From Bacteroidota bacterium (GTDB taxonomy: Bacteria; Bacteroidota; Bacteroidia; Flavobacteriales; Flavobacteriaceae): 64,000 bases of DNA. Where the stretch lies: positions 1 through 64,000 of the forward strand of contig JAJYSY010000008.1 in the NCBI GenBank assembly GCA_021793375.1, written 5' to 3'. Made by a program: the position numbers and the translations under genes. The notes under the pieces were generated by a model. That model was not told where the DNA came from. It worked only from the letters and a program-made list of their open reading frames with translations, and ran no database searches. Positions 35,201-46,431 of the stretch are shown here, piece after piece. How positions within the stretch are numbered: position 1 is the first letter of the stretch; each line of letters starts with the position of its first letter.

Positions 35201-35905
35201 TTATTGAAATTTAAAATTCAAGAAAACTCCTCTTGACATCATTTTATCAATATTTCCTGTAAATTCACTATTGGGTTTATTATCCCTCACCAATTCATCA
35301 CTCATTGCAAAAACAGCTCGAATAGAAGGCGTAAATTTAAAGTAGAATAAATATAAATCTATTCCAAATCCTACTTCCCAATAATTAGTATTGGTTTTCA
35401 TTCTAAACTCCCCTCCATAATTATCTGTTGGATTTTTTTCATTACTCGATAAATTCCAAGAAGTAGAAATCCCGGCTTCCACAAAAGGCTTGAAATTGTT
35501 TATTCTTTTTGTAGAAAATTTCAGCAATAAAGGAACATGAATATAAGTAGATTTCACATTCCTATCTGCTTTATCTGCCCAAGTAGGATCATTAACATCA
35601 TTAAATATAACTGTTCTGTCTCCAAATAAAACACCGGGTTCCAAACGCAAATCTATATAATCACTGATGCGCATATTTCCTATCAACCCTACATTAAAAC
35701 CCATATTTTTATTTACTGTTACATCTTTTCCGTCTTCGATATATTCAAACTTAAAATCATAAGTATTAAGTCCTAAATAATATCCCCAAGACCAGCGTTT
35801 TTTATCAAAGTTTTCAATATTCCGTACTTTTTCTTTTGAAAAAAGCTGTGCATGTAAAGGCTGAAAACCCATCAAAACAATTATAATAAAAAGTAATTTC
35901 CTCAT
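35201..35905 (-). CDS. PorT/SprT-like outer membrane beta-barrel protein
   Basis: A 234-residue protein with signal peptide (MRKLLFIIIVLMGFQPLHAQ) and an eight-stranded barrel pattern ending in a C-terminal aromatic (FLNFKFQ). WGYYLGLNTYDFKFEY, GNMRISDYIDLRLEPGVLFG and THVPLLLKFSTKR-like segments are typical of PorT family proteins. PorT/SprT is needed for type IX secretion in Porphyromonas and Flavobacterium. Its position directly after ubiE matches the usual flavobacterial arrangement of that gene. Confidence 0.8.
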   Translation of the reverse strand: MRKLLFIIIVLMGFQPLHAQLFSKEKVRNIENFDKKRWSWGYYLGLNTYDFKFEYIEDGKDVTVNKNMGFNVGLIGNMRISDYIDLRLEPGVLFGDRTVIFNDVNDPTWADKADRNVKSTYIHVPLLLKFSTKRINNFKPFVEAGISTSWNLSSNEKNPTDNYGGEFRMKTNTNYWEVGFGIDLYLFYFKFTPSIRAVFAMSDELVRDNKPNSEFTGNIDKMMSRGVFLNFKFQ

Positions 35906-35916
35906 AAATATGTAAG

Positions 35917-36645
35917 CTATTTTGAGCTTTTATAAATTGAAGCTACCCCCATACTTTGTGGTTTGTCTTCCACATTTGTAAACCCTATTTTTCGTAAAAT
36001 ATTGTTGAAGTCTTCTCCATTTGGAAAAACAGAAGCACTTTCTGACAAATAACCATAAGCTGATTTATCTTTTGAGAAGATTTTTCCGATGGTGGGCAAA
36101 ATATATTTAGTATAAAAAACATAACCTTGTTTAAAAGGAAATTTTTGAGGCACAGCAGTTTCCAAAACAATAAAAAGTCCGCCGGGTTTTAATACTCTAA
36201 AGATTTCTCCTAAACCTTTTTCCAAATTTTCAAAATTCCTCACCCCAAAAGCCACACAAATCGCATCAAAATAATTATCTTCATAAGGCAAATTTTCTGA
36301 ATCTCCTTGCACAAGCTTAATCTGCTGATCTAAGTTTTTTTGTTTGACTTTTTTTCGAGCCACCTCCAACATCCCGTTAGAAAGATCTAATCCCACCACA
36401 TTATCCAGTCCTTTTTCTGCCAAACTAATCACCAAATCTCCTGTTCCTGTGGCGATATCCAAAACATTTTCCGGCTGATGATCAAGAATGGATTTTATCA
36501 CTTTTTTTCTCCAGGATTTATCCATTCCTAAAGAAATAACCCTATTTAAATTATCATATCCATCTGATATATTATCAAACATCCGACTAACTTGCTGTTT
36601 TTTTGCAAGTTCAGAATCTTTATATGGGGTTACTTTCTTTTTCAT
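35917..36645 (-). CDS. ubiE: Demethylmenaquinone/ubiquinone methyltransferase UbiE (MenG)
   Basis: A 242-residue SAM-dependent C-methyltransferase. MFDNISDGYDNLNRVISLGMDKSWR is the family N-terminus, VLDIATGTGDL the SAM-binding motif I, and AFGVRNFENLEKGL and RVLKPGG later motifs. In Bacteroidota, which use menaquinone, it makes menaquinone from demethylmenaquinone and so feeds respiration, including N2O respiration. It precedes porT by 11 bases. Confidence 0.95.
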   Translation of the reverse strand: MKKKVTPYKDSELAKKQQVSRMFDNISDGYDNLNRVISLGMDKSWRKKVIKSILDHQPENVLDIATGTGDLVISLAEKGLDNVVGLDLSNGMLEVARKKVKQKNLDQQIKLVQGDSENLPYEDNYFDAICVAFGVRNFENLEKGLGEIFRVLKPGGLFIVLETAVPQKFPFKQGYVFYTKYILPTIGKIFSKDKSAYGYLSESASVFPNGEDFNNILRKIGFTNVEDKPQSMGVASIYKSSK

Positions 36646-36658
36646 AAAAAACTTTTTG

Positions 36659-36666
36659 CAAAGATA
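36659..36666 (-). promoter_or_regulatory. -7 element of ubiE-porT
   Basis: The minus strand reads TATCTTTG, a full TAnnTTTG match, 13 bases before the ubiE ATG. Confidence 0.5.
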
Positions 36667-36902
36667 GGGTTTATGCTTAAAAAGATTTTATTCTCATCAA
36701 GAATTATCTTTTATTTATTTTGTGTGCAAAAGTAAAATTTCTTTAGCATAAAGAGGCTAATAAAAAGCTAATTAATCTGCTTCAACAAATTTCTATTTTG
36801 ACTTTATTTTAGCATTTCCTTAATTCGCTTTATCTAACAATAGTGCAAGTGTTTGTTTATATTTTTTTTATTTTTACGCTATATTAAAAAACATTATAAA
36901 TT

Positions 36903-37721
36903 ATGTCAACTGCAAAAAAAGAATACAAACGCGTGACCGTTCAGAGTTTAATGGAAATGAAAAAAAACGGCGAGAAAATATCTATGCTGACAGCTTATGA
37001 TTATTCCATGGCTCAAATTGTTGATAACGCAGGAGTTGATGCTATTTTAGTAGGAGATTCTGCTGCTAATGTAATGGCGGGATTTGAAACTACTTTGCCC
37101 ATTACTTTAGATCAAATGATTTATCACGCTTCTTCTGTAGTTAGAGCTGTAGATAGAGCTTTGGTAGTTTGTGATTTACCTTTCGGAAGCTATCAAAGTG
37201 ACCCTAAGCAAGCTTTGCGTTCTGCCATCAGAATTATGAAAGAAAGCGGAGCCAGTGCCATAAAATTAGAAGGAGGAAAAGAAATTAAAAATTCTATTAC
37301 TCGTATTCTAAACGCAGGAATCCCGGTGATGGGACATTTAGGATTAACTCCGCAATCCATCAATAAATTTGGAACCTATAAAGTTCGTGCAAAAGAAGAA
37401 GAAGAAGCCAATAAACTTCTTGAAGATGCTAAACTCTTAGAAGAATTAGGATGTTTTTCTTTAGTGCTTGAAAAAATCCCCGCTGATTTGGCAAAACGTG
37501 TTGCCGAAAGTGTTTCTATTCCTGTTATTGGTATCGGAGCCGGTGGTGGCGTAGATGGACAAGTACTTGTTATTCATGATGTAATCGGAATGACACATGA
37601 ATTTAATCCAAGATTTTTAAGAAGATATATGGATTTACACACTGAAATGACAAAAGCTTTTGAGAAATATCGAGATGATGTCAAATCAGGAGGTTTCCCT
37701 AATGAAAATGAACAATATTAA
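36903..37721 (+). CDS. panB: 3-methyl-2-oxobutanoate hydroxymethyltransferase
   Basis: A 272-residue PanB, the first enzyme of pantothenate synthesis, which transfers a hydroxymethyl group to alpha-ketoisovalerate. Metal-binding and substrate residues lie in [54 protein letters not shown] and [15 protein letters not shown]. The length is normal. It stands alone, ending at a hairpin shared with the convergent gene. Confidence 0.95.
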   Translation: MSTAKKEYKRVTVQSLMEMKKNGEKISMLTAYDYSMAQIVDNAGVDAILVGDSAANVMAGFETTLPITLDQMIYHASSVVRAVDRALVVCDLPFGSYQSDPKQALRSAIRIMKESGASAIKLEGGKEIKNSITRILNAGIPVMGHLGLTPQSINKFGTYKVRAKEEEEANKLLEDAKLLEELGCFSLVLEKIPADLAKRVAESVSIPVIGIGAGGGVDGQVLVIHDVIGMTHEFNPRFLRRYMDLHTEMTKAFEKYRDDVKSGGFPNENEQY

Positions 37722-37729
37722 TTGATTTT

Positions 37730-37764
37730 AAAAACCAGAATTAATCAAAAAAATTCTGGTTTTT
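37730..37764. terminator. Bidirectional terminator after panB
   Basis: AAAAACCAGAATT and AATTCTGGTTTTT form a 13-bp perfect stem. The stop codon of the convergent minus-strand gene (37741-37743) lies inside it. Confidence 0.88.
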
Positions 37765-38535
37765 ATTTCTTGATTTATAAAGGTCTTCCACTTTTAATAA
37801 ATACTGTCCTTCCTTGCGAATTTCATCTCCTGAACGCATTTTTCGCAAAATTAAAATCGGGTGTTTCTCTCCTTTATTAAACCACATAAAAGTTGTGGTT
37901 GAAGATTCGTGAGTTTTATCATATTTCTCAATAAAATCAGTTTGTTTTTGAGTAATTCTCAAGCGTGTTACCTCTCTGTAAATTGTATCTGGCAAACGAA
38001 GGTTTCCATATCCGTCTGCTTCTATTTTTATTTTCCCTTCTCCTGAAAAACTCTGTTCTTTTAAATTAAAAAAAGTAGTGTAATCTCTTGAAATAACATC
38101 TAAATAAGAAATGGGAAATCTGCTCACCAACAAAGGTTTTGGATATTCTATTTTTAACTCCGCCGATTTATCTATATATCCTAAATTATAAGTTCTCCCA
38201 TATTCTTCTTGCAAAGCCGTAAAAATACTGTCTCCGTGAATTTCTATTAAATTTGCTTCCGGAAATTCTGCTTTAGCCAAAGAATCCGGAGAGGTTATTT
38301 TTTTAACCACTCTATTTTTTCCTTTTTTAATAGTGGTAAAATCCCATGTAATATTTCTTCCTGAAGATCCGGGAACCACATCCTCTGTTTCAAATTCTTG
38401 ATAAATTAACTTTACTCCTCCTTTGGCGTTATTTTGTCTGTAGCTTTGCCAAAATTGTGCATAAGCCTGAACATGTAATAACATGCTGAAGGAAATTAAA
38501 ATCAAGATTCTCCAAAGAAAATTATTGTTGTTCAT
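37741..38535 (-). CDS. Uncharacterised secreted protein
   Basis: A 264-residue protein with a Sec signal peptide (cleavage near AYAQFW, residue 26) and mostly beta-strand and turn composition with many charged residues. I do not recognise a family; there is no visible C-terminal type IX sorting domain. It is a single gene between two convergent or divergent neighbours. NITWDFTTIKKGKN near residue 60 may be a family signature worth searching. Confidence 0.65.
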   Translation of the reverse strand: MNNNNFLWRILILISFSMLLHVQAYAQFWQSYRQNNAKGGVKLIYQEFETEDVVPGSSGRNITWDFTTIKKGKNRVVKKITSPDSLAKAEFPEANLIEIHGDSIFTALQEEYGRTYNLGYIDKSAELKIEYPKPLLVSRFPISYLDVISRDYTTFFNLKEQSFSGEGKIKIEADGYGNLRLPDTIYREVTRLRITQKQTDFIEKYDKTHESSTTTFMWFNKGEKHPILILRKMRSGDEIRKEGQYLLKVEDLYKSRNKNQNFFD

Positions 38536-38610
38536 GAAATTTTATTTTTAAAAAGGTAAAAATAATTATTTGATTTTATTTAATTCAATTCTTAGCCCAT
38601 CTATTTATTG

Positions 38611-38618
38611 TAACTTTG
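38611..38618 (+). promoter_or_regulatory. -7 element of the azurin gene
   Basis: TAACTTTG, a full match to TAnnTTTG, 16 bases before the azurin ATG. The -33 element is not obvious. Confidence 0.5.
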
Positions 38619-38634
38619 CCACAAAAATTTTATT

Positions 38635-39120
38635 ATGTTTAAAAAACGTTTTATTCTTTTATTAAGTCTTTGTTTTATCAGCTTAGTGGCTTGTAAAAAT
38701 GATAAAAACTCTGCAGAAACTTCTATTGATCCTGAAATTTTAAAGCAAGATAGTATTCAACTAACGCTTAACTCTGATGATAAAATGAAATTTGATCAAA
38801 AAGAGTTGGTGGTGGGCGAAGGACAAATGGTGACTTTAACTTTACACCACACCGGAAAAATGTCTAAAGAAACAATGGGGCATAATTTTGTGCTTTTAGA
38901 CCAAGGAGTAAATCCTTCTAAATTTTCACAAAGAGCCACACAAGCAAAAGACAATGATTATATTCCTGAAAGTGATAAAATTATTGCACACACCAAACTT
39001 ATTGGTGGTGGAGAATCTACCGAAATAACTTTTAAAGCTCCCAAAAAAGGAAGCTATGACTTTTTGTGTACTTTCCCCGGACATTATGCAAGTATGCGAG
39101 GAAAATTTATTGTGCAGTAG
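38635..39120 (+). CDS. Azurin-like type 1 copper lipoprotein
   Basis: A 161-residue predicted lipoprotein (lipobox LVACKN). The cupredoxin domain (about 35-161) has copper ligands His in MGHNFV and Cys-His-Met in FLCTFPGHYASM, with the usual azurin spacing. Azurins carry electrons in the periplasm. About 9 kb from nosZ, it may serve the same respiratory chain, but there is no direct link in the sequence. Its 3' end overlaps the convergent glycosyltransferase by 14 bases. Confidence 0.9.
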   Translation: MFKKRFILLLSLCFISLVACKNDKNSAETSIDPEILKQDSIQLTLNSDDKMKFDQKELVVGEGQMVTLTLHHTGKMSKETMGHNFVLLDQGVNPSKFSQRATQAKDNDYIPESDKIIAHTKLIGGGESTEITFKAPKKGSYDFLCTFPGHYASMRGKFIVQ

Positions 39121-39763
39121 ATTTTTTATCTAATTCTGCTAACATATCGAGAGTGATAGAATTTTCAGAATCTCGATAATAAATATAAGTAGGAAAATCA
39201 GTTTTTACAATTTTTAAATCTGCTGATTTTGCTCTTTGCATAAAATCATAATCTGTTTTTAAAGCTGTACTTTCAAAACCTTTGAGTTTTTGTACAGCTT
39301 TTTTATTGAGTATAAAAGTTCCGCCGATAAAACAATCTGAAAGATGAATTTTTTCTGTAGGATTATTTGCATCAGGAACATAAGCAGAACCGATGATTTT
39401 TACGCCTCCATGTAAAAAATCTATGTTTTCTTCTTTTTTTAAAAGCTGTTTCCTCTTTGCTAAATGTGTGGGGTGATATTCATCATCTGAATCTAAAAAA
39501 GTAATATATCTTCCTGTAGATTTACGAATTCCCACATTTTTTGCGTTGATAAATCCTTGATTTTCCTGATAGAAATAATTAATATTTTCTATAGCTTTTA
39601 AATAAGGTTTAATAATTTCTGCAGTTTGGTCTGTGCTTCCATCATCAATTAAAATAAGTTCCCAATCTTTTTCTGTTTGATTTATTAAAGATTCCAAAGC
39701 TCTTGGCAATAATTTTGCTCGATTATGAGTAGTTAAAACAATAGAAAAAAAGGGAGTTTTCAT
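39107..39763 (-). CDS. Glycosyltransferase family 2 protein
   Basis: A 218-residue GT-A fold transferase: PFFSIVLTTHNRAKLLPRALESL, LILIDDGSTDQT (nucleotide-sugar binding) and YITFLDSDDEYHPTHL with the DxD motif. No membrane anchor is seen. Donor and acceptor are unknown. It is the last gene of the sugar cluster, 6 bases after the kinase gene, and may transfer the sugar activated by that cluster. Confidence 0.88.
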   Translation of the reverse strand: MKTPFFSIVLTTHNRAKLLPRALESLINQTEKDWELILIDDGSTDQTAEIIKPYLKAIENINYFYQENQGFINAKNVGIRKSTGRYITFLDSDDEYHPTHLAKRKQLLKKEENIDFLHGGVKIIGSAYVPDANNPTEKIHLSDCFIGGTFILNKKAVQKLKGFESTALKTDYDFMQRAKSADLKIVKTDFPTYIYYRDSENSITLDMLAELDKKSTAQ

Positions 39764-39768
39764 GATTT

Positions 39769-40794
39769 TTAAAGTTTTAATTTTTTCTTCATATTTTCCA
39801 ACAAATTCAACTGACTTTGTGTACGCTCCAAATTATGATGAGGTCTTTTAATATTAAAATATAAATCTCCGTTTAAGTAATCTGTCAAAAAACGAATGGC
39901 TTGAATATAAACAACAATTTTTCCGGCTAAATCCAAATTTTCTTTTTCTGTAGTAGTCAATTCTTCCTCTAAATAAAAGAGAAATCCTTTTTTTAAAGCT
40001 TTGAAATTTTCTAAACTGAAATTATTTGTGTTTGAAAAATCATCTTCAGATTTTAAGTTGGTGTAAGATCTGACCATATCGCCAAAATCATAAAGAATAG
40101 AACCTTTCATTAAAGTGTCCCAATCTATTAAAGCGATTATTTTTTCTTTGTTTTTTTCGCAGAAAAGAAAATTACTTATTTTAGGATCAGCGTGAATAAT
40201 ACGTTTTGGTAATTTTTCTGCAATTAAATTCCATTTATCTAATAAAGAAATATTTTGCTGAATAATTTTTATCTCTTTTGCAGCTTGTTGTTTTCTTTCT
40301 GTTTTAGCTGTTTTTAAACTCTTTTTAAACTGAAAAATTCTTTGTTGAAAATCTAAAAATCCGGGAATGGGTTGAGTGATTTTTTCTATTTCAAAATCTT
40401 TTAAATATCTATGAAATTCTCCTAAAAACTTAGCGGCTTCAAAAGCTTGTTTGGTTGAAATTACTTTTTCATAAGTTTTTGTATTTTCAAAAAATTCAAA
40501 AATTCTCCACTTCCTTTTCCAAATAAATTCTCCATTTAAAAAAGTTAAAGGTTTTAATATTTTATGTGGATATGCTTTATTTTCTAAATGTTTTGCTACT
40601 TCAAAAATATTGTTTGTGATGTTTTCTACCTTTTTAAACACCTCAACATTAATTTTTTGCAAAACAAACTTTTGTTTTTTATTTTGAATTAAATAAGTAG
40701 AATTAATATGCCCTGAAGTGAGTTTTTTTATATTGAAATCTGCTGAAACAGATTGAAAATTTTCAAATACAGATTTTATTTCTGCTGTTTTCAT
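39769..40794 (-). CDS. Phosphotransferase, NahK-like N-acetylhexosamine kinase candidate
   Basis: A 341-residue APH-fold kinase. ISGH-like TSGHINSTYLI is the P-loop-like region, LQKINVEVF provides the ATP-binding lysine, RIIHADPKISNFLF the catalytic HxDxxxxN loop, and ALIDWDTLMKGSILYDFGDMVRS the metal-binding Asp. This subgroup includes N-acetylhexosamine 1-kinase (NahK), and the adjacent nucleotidyltransferase and GH109-like genes support that substrate. The exact sugar is inferred. Its start lies 49 bases after the nucleotidyltransferase stop. Confidence 0.78.
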   Translation of the reverse strand: MKTAEIKSVFENFQSVSADFNIKKLTSGHINSTYLIQNKKQKFVLQKINVEVFKKVENITNNIFEVAKHLENKAYPHKILKPLTFLNGEFIWKRKWRIFEFFENTKTYEKVISTKQAFEAAKFLGEFHRYLKDFEIEKITQPIPGFLDFQQRIFQFKKSLKTAKTERKQQAAKEIKIIQQNISLLDKWNLIAEKLPKRIIHADPKISNFLFCEKNKEKIIALIDWDTLMKGSILYDFGDMVRSYTNLKSEDDFSNTNNFSLENFKALKKGFLFYLEEELTTTEKENLDLAGKIVVYIQAIRFLTDYLNGDLYFNIKRPHHNLERTQSQLNLLENMKKKLKL

Positions 40795-40843
40795 AGCTAA
40801 ACATTTAAGAGATATTATTAAAAGAAAGTTTGCTAAAATCTTA

Positions 40844-43167
<2,324 letters not shown>

Positions 43168-43225
43168 TTAATAATATGGATTTTTTAAAGAAGTGATAAA
43201 ATTGGATTTTTCAACAGAAAAAACA

Positions 43226-44515
43226 TCAATATTTTACTTTTTTCCCGATTTTATGTCCGTAAACTGCAAAAAATAAAATAAATAAATAGCAAGGAACTAA
43301 AATCCAAAAAGCATTTTGTTGTCCGGTAAATTTTGATAATTGCCCCCATAATTGCGGAACTACTGCTCCTCCTCCAATAGCGATAACCAATAATGCTGAT
43401 CCGGCTTCTATGTGTTTTCCTAATCCGTCTAAAGCTAAAGGCCAAATGGCAGGCCAAACTGCTGCATTAGCAAATCCTAATAAAGCCAAAAACATTACGG
43501 AAGTATATCCTGTGGTAAAAACTATTCCTAAAGAAAAAAGAATTCCTAATACTGCACTGATAATCAATGCTTTTTCTTGTTTTAAATATTTTGGAATTAG
43601 AACAATTCCCAATAAATATCCCACCAACATTCCTATCATAGTGTAAGTTGTAAAATGCTTGGCCACACTGAGTTTTATTCCGAGTTCTGTTCCATAAGCT
43701 TGAATAATATCTCCGGCGATTACCTCTACTCCAACATATAAAAAGAGGGCGAAAAAACCAATTAATAAATAGGGGTAATTCCACCAGTTTTTTCTGTCTG
43801 TTGTCATTTCTTTTGTTCTTTCCGGATTGGTTTCTTCTTCAGAACTAATGTCGGGAAGTGAAGAAAATCTCACTGCAAGTGCTAAAATAATCAACACTAT
43901 TGCCATAATAATATAAGGCCAAATTACTCTGGAAGCTAATTCATTTAATAAAACTGTTTTTTCTGCTGCGGTAATTCCGATTAATTGTTCTTCAAATCCA
44001 TCTATGTCTTTAAGTAAAAAAGCACCGATAATAAGAGGGGCCAAAGCTCCTGCTCCTTTATTGCAAATTCCCATTATACTCATTCTTTTTGCAGCACTTT
44101 CAATAGATCCGAGGATAGTAACATAAGGGTTTGAAGCAGTTTGCAAAACAGCTAATCCTGTTCCGATGATAAATAATCCGGTTAAAAATAAACTATATGT
44201 TCTGGCATTTGCAGCCGGAATAAAAACGAGAGAACCTAAGGCCATAATTAAAAGTCCTATCATCATTCCGTTTTTTAATCCTGTTTTTTTCAATAACCAA
44301 GAAGAAGGAAAAGCCATTAAAGCATAAGAAATATAAAATGCAAAGGTTACCCAAATCGCTTGATCTGTGGTGAGTTCTAAGGCTAATTGAAGATAAGGAA
44401 TCAGAGTTCCGTTGACCCAAGTTACAAATCCAAAAACAAAAAATAATGCTCCAATAATCAGAATTGGAATTAAATAGGTGTTTTTTTTAGCTGATTTGAT
44501 AGGAATTGAACTCAT
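43226..44515 (-). CDS. Sugar MFS transporter (FucP/NagP type)
   Basis: A 429-residue major facilitator with twelve predicted helices. The N-terminus LIIGALFFVFGFVTWVNGTLIPYL is the signature of FucP-like sugar/H+ symporters (helix 1). GLAVLQTASNPYVTILG is the conserved helix 4-5 region. In Bacteroidota such genes serve fucose, glucose or N-acetylamino sugars; the GH109-like and kinase neighbours suggest an amino sugar here. It is the first gene of the minus-strand cluster. Confidence 0.88.
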   Translation of the reverse strand: MSSIPIKSAKKNTYLIPILIIGALFFVFGFVTWVNGTLIPYLQLALELTTDQAIWVTFAFYISYALMAFPSSWLLKKTGLKNGMMIGLLIMALGSLVFIPAANARTYSLFLTGLFIIGTGLAVLQTASNPYVTILGSIESAAKRMSIMGICNKGAGALAPLIIGAFLLKDIDGFEEQLIGITAAEKTVLLNELASRVIWPYIIMAIVLIILALAVRFSSLPDISSEEETNPERTKEMTTDRKNWWNYPYLLIGFFALFLYVGVEVIAGDIIQAYGTELGIKLSVAKHFTTYTMIGMLVGYLLGIVLIPKYLKQEKALIISAVLGILFSLGIVFTTGYTSVMFLALLGFANAAVWPAIWPLALDGLGKHIEAGSALLVIAIGGGAVVPQLWGQLSKFTGQQNAFWILVPCYLFILFFAVYGHKIGKKVKY

Positions 44516-44667
44516 AAATTCTGTTTTAATTTCTGCCTGCTAACTTAGAAAAGTTTTTAATAGAAAAAACAAAATCTTCTGCTAAGTATAATGATAAGTT
44601 CAATTTTCTTGTTTTAATTTTTTATAGAAGTATTTATTTTAAAATGATTTTTTAAGAAAAAACTGTT

Positions 44668-45027
44668 TTATTTCTCTTCTTCTTGATCAACAATTTTTAT
44701 TTTATTTTGCATCAATAATTCATAAAAATTTTCACAAGCTTCTAAGCGTAAATTTCCTTCCAAGGTTTTAATTTCTTCTTCAACCGAAAGTTCAGGTTTT
44801 AAATTATATTTTAATTTTATTTCTTGCTCCTCTTCTGCTTTTAAAGCTTTGCTTTTTATTTTATATAAATCTTTTAAACACAAAACTCTTTTATCTGTTT
44901 CATAGTCTTTTAAAAACCAGTTTAAAAACTGCTGTATGTCTTTTTGCGGATTGGGAAGAGAGTGAATTTTCTCATCCCAAAACATATTTTCCGGTTGTTC
45001 ATTATATTTAAAATATATTTTTTCCAT
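44668..45027 (-). CDS. Small uncharacterised acidic protein
   Basis: A 119-residue, highly charged, probably helical cytosolic protein without signal peptide. Recognisable features are only MFWDEKIHSLPNPQKDIQQFL and a Glu-rich C-terminus. I know no family for it. It follows the aminotransferase gene by 30 bases and may be in its operon. Confidence 0.6.
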   Translation of the reverse strand: MEKIYFKYNEQPENMFWDEKIHSLPNPQKDIQQFLNWFLKDYETDKRVLCLKDLYKIKSKALKAEEEQEIKLKYNLKPELSVEEEIKTLEGNLRLEACENFYELLMQNKIKIVDQEEEK

Positions 45028-45057
45028 AATAGTTGGTTTTGTGTTTTTTATAAAAAA

Positions 45058-46248
45058 CTAACTGAGTATATTTTTAATTCTTTTCACCGCTTCTTTGATT
45101 TCTTCTTGGCTTGCTGCATAAGAAAATCGAATACAATTCGGGCTTCCAAAAGCATCTCCGGTTACGGTGGCCACTTTAGCTTCGCTTAACAAAAACATGG
45201 CAAAATCTGAAGCGTTTTTGATGGTTTTTCCTTTAATTGTTTTTCCAAAGTAATAAGAAATATTCGGAAAAATATAAAAAGCACCCTCCGGTTGATTGCA
45301 TTCAAATCCTTTAATTTCAGACAGTAAGTTAATAATTAATTCTCTTCTTTCTGCAAATTCTTTAATCATATATTGAATTTTGCTTACCGGTTCTTCTAAA
45401 GCTGTGATAGCAGCTTGTTGAGCAATGACATTTGCACCGCTGGTTACCTGACCTTGATTTTTTGTGCAAGCTTTTGCAATTTCTTCTGAAGCAGCCATAT
45501 ATCCAATTCTCCATCCGGTCATAGAAAAAGCTTTTGAAACTCCGTTTACCACAATAACTCTTTCATACATATCTTCAAATTGCGCCATAGAAAAATGAGG
45601 ATTTCCGGAATAGTTGATGTGTTCATAGATTTCATCACTAACCACTACAATTTCAGGATATTTTTTTAAAACCTCTGCCAAAGCTTTCAATTCTTCTTTA
45701 GAATATATAGATCCGCTGGGATTGCAAGGAGAACTGTAAATCAGCATTTTTGTTTTGGGGGTAATTGCTGCTTCCAATTGCGTTGCTGTCATTTTAAAAT
45801 CATTTTCTATAGAAGTTTGCACTTCCACCGGAACAGCTTCTGCCAGTTTTGCGATATCGCTGTAGCTCACCCAATACGGACAAGGTAAAATCACTTCATC
45901 TCCCGGATTTAATAAAGACCAAACTATATTTGACAAAGCTTGTTTGGCTCCTGTGGAAACCACAATTTGAGCAGGAGAATAATCTAAGTTATTATCTCTT
46001 TTTAGCTTTTTAGCGATGGCTTCTTTTAATTCTACATACCCATCTACCGGAGAATAAGCATGATAATTATCTTTTATCGCTTGAATAGCAGAATCTTTTA
46101 TAAAATCCGGTGTATTAAAATCAGGTTCTCCTAAACTCAAGCTGATGATATCTTCTCCTTGTGCTTTAAGTTCTCTTGCTTTCGCTGCCATGGCCAAAGT
46201 TGCTGAAGGTTGAAGTTTATTTATTCTATCCGATAGTTTTATGCTCAT
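45058..46248 (-). CDS. Pyridoxal phosphate-dependent aspartate aminotransferase (class I)
   Basis: A 396-residue aminotransferase. SLGEPDFNTPDFIK and YSPVDGYVELKEAIA are the N-terminal motifs, VSTGAKQALSN the PLP phosphate-binding turn, SSPCNPSGSIYS carries the substrate-binding Asn, VVSDEIYEHINY the PLP ring Asp, and VNGVSKAFSMTGWRIGY the Schiff-base lysine. It most resembles bacterial AspAT of the class I gamma type; related substrates cannot be ruled out. Confidence 0.93.
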   Translation of the reverse strand: MSIKLSDRINKLQPSATLAMAAKARELKAQGEDIISLSLGEPDFNTPDFIKDSAIQAIKDNYHAYSPVDGYVELKEAIAKKLKRDNNLDYSPAQIVVSTGAKQALSNIVWSLLNPGDEVILPCPYWVSYSDIAKLAEAVPVEVQTSIENDFKMTATQLEAAITPKTKMLIYSSPCNPSGSIYSKEELKALAEVLKKYPEIVVVSDEIYEHINYSGNPHFSMAQFEDMYERVIVVNGVSKAFSMTGWRIGYMAASEEIAKACTKNQGQVTSGANVIAQQAAITALEEPVSKIQYMIKEFAERRELIINLLSEIKGFECNQPEGAFYIFPNISYYFGKTIKGKTIKNASDFAMFLLSEAKVATVTGDAFGSPNCIRFSYAASQEEIKEAVKRIKNILS

Positions 46249-46317
46249 AATTGTTTTTATTTCTATTTAAAGTTGAATAAAATTTCATTTTAAATTTCAC
46301 TCAAACATCTATATTAC

Positions 46318-46325
46318 CAAAGTTA
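46318..46325 (-). promoter_or_regulatory. -7 element of the aminotransferase gene
   Basis: The minus strand reads TAACTTTG, about 70 bases upstream of the ATG, implying an untranslated leader of about 60 bases. Confidence 0.45.
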
Positions 46326-46367
46326 AAAATATATCTCATAAAAAGATAAAAGCTTTTCCTAAAAACA

Positions 46368-46400
46368 AAGTTTCCCAAAAATGAAATTCTTGGGAAACTT
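46368..46400. terminator. Terminator downstream of fumC
   Basis: AAGTTTCCCAA (46368-46378) pairs with TTGGGAAACTT (46390-46400), an 11-bp stem followed on the minus strand by a TGTTTTTAGG tract. Confidence 0.85.
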
Positions 46401-46431
46401 CTGTTTTTAAATATATAATTTTTTTTCGGAT

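Noticed and set aside
43251-43784. Overlapping open frames on both strands inside the MFS transporter gene
   Set aside because: They have unusual composition, no family features and are contained within a clearly coding frame.
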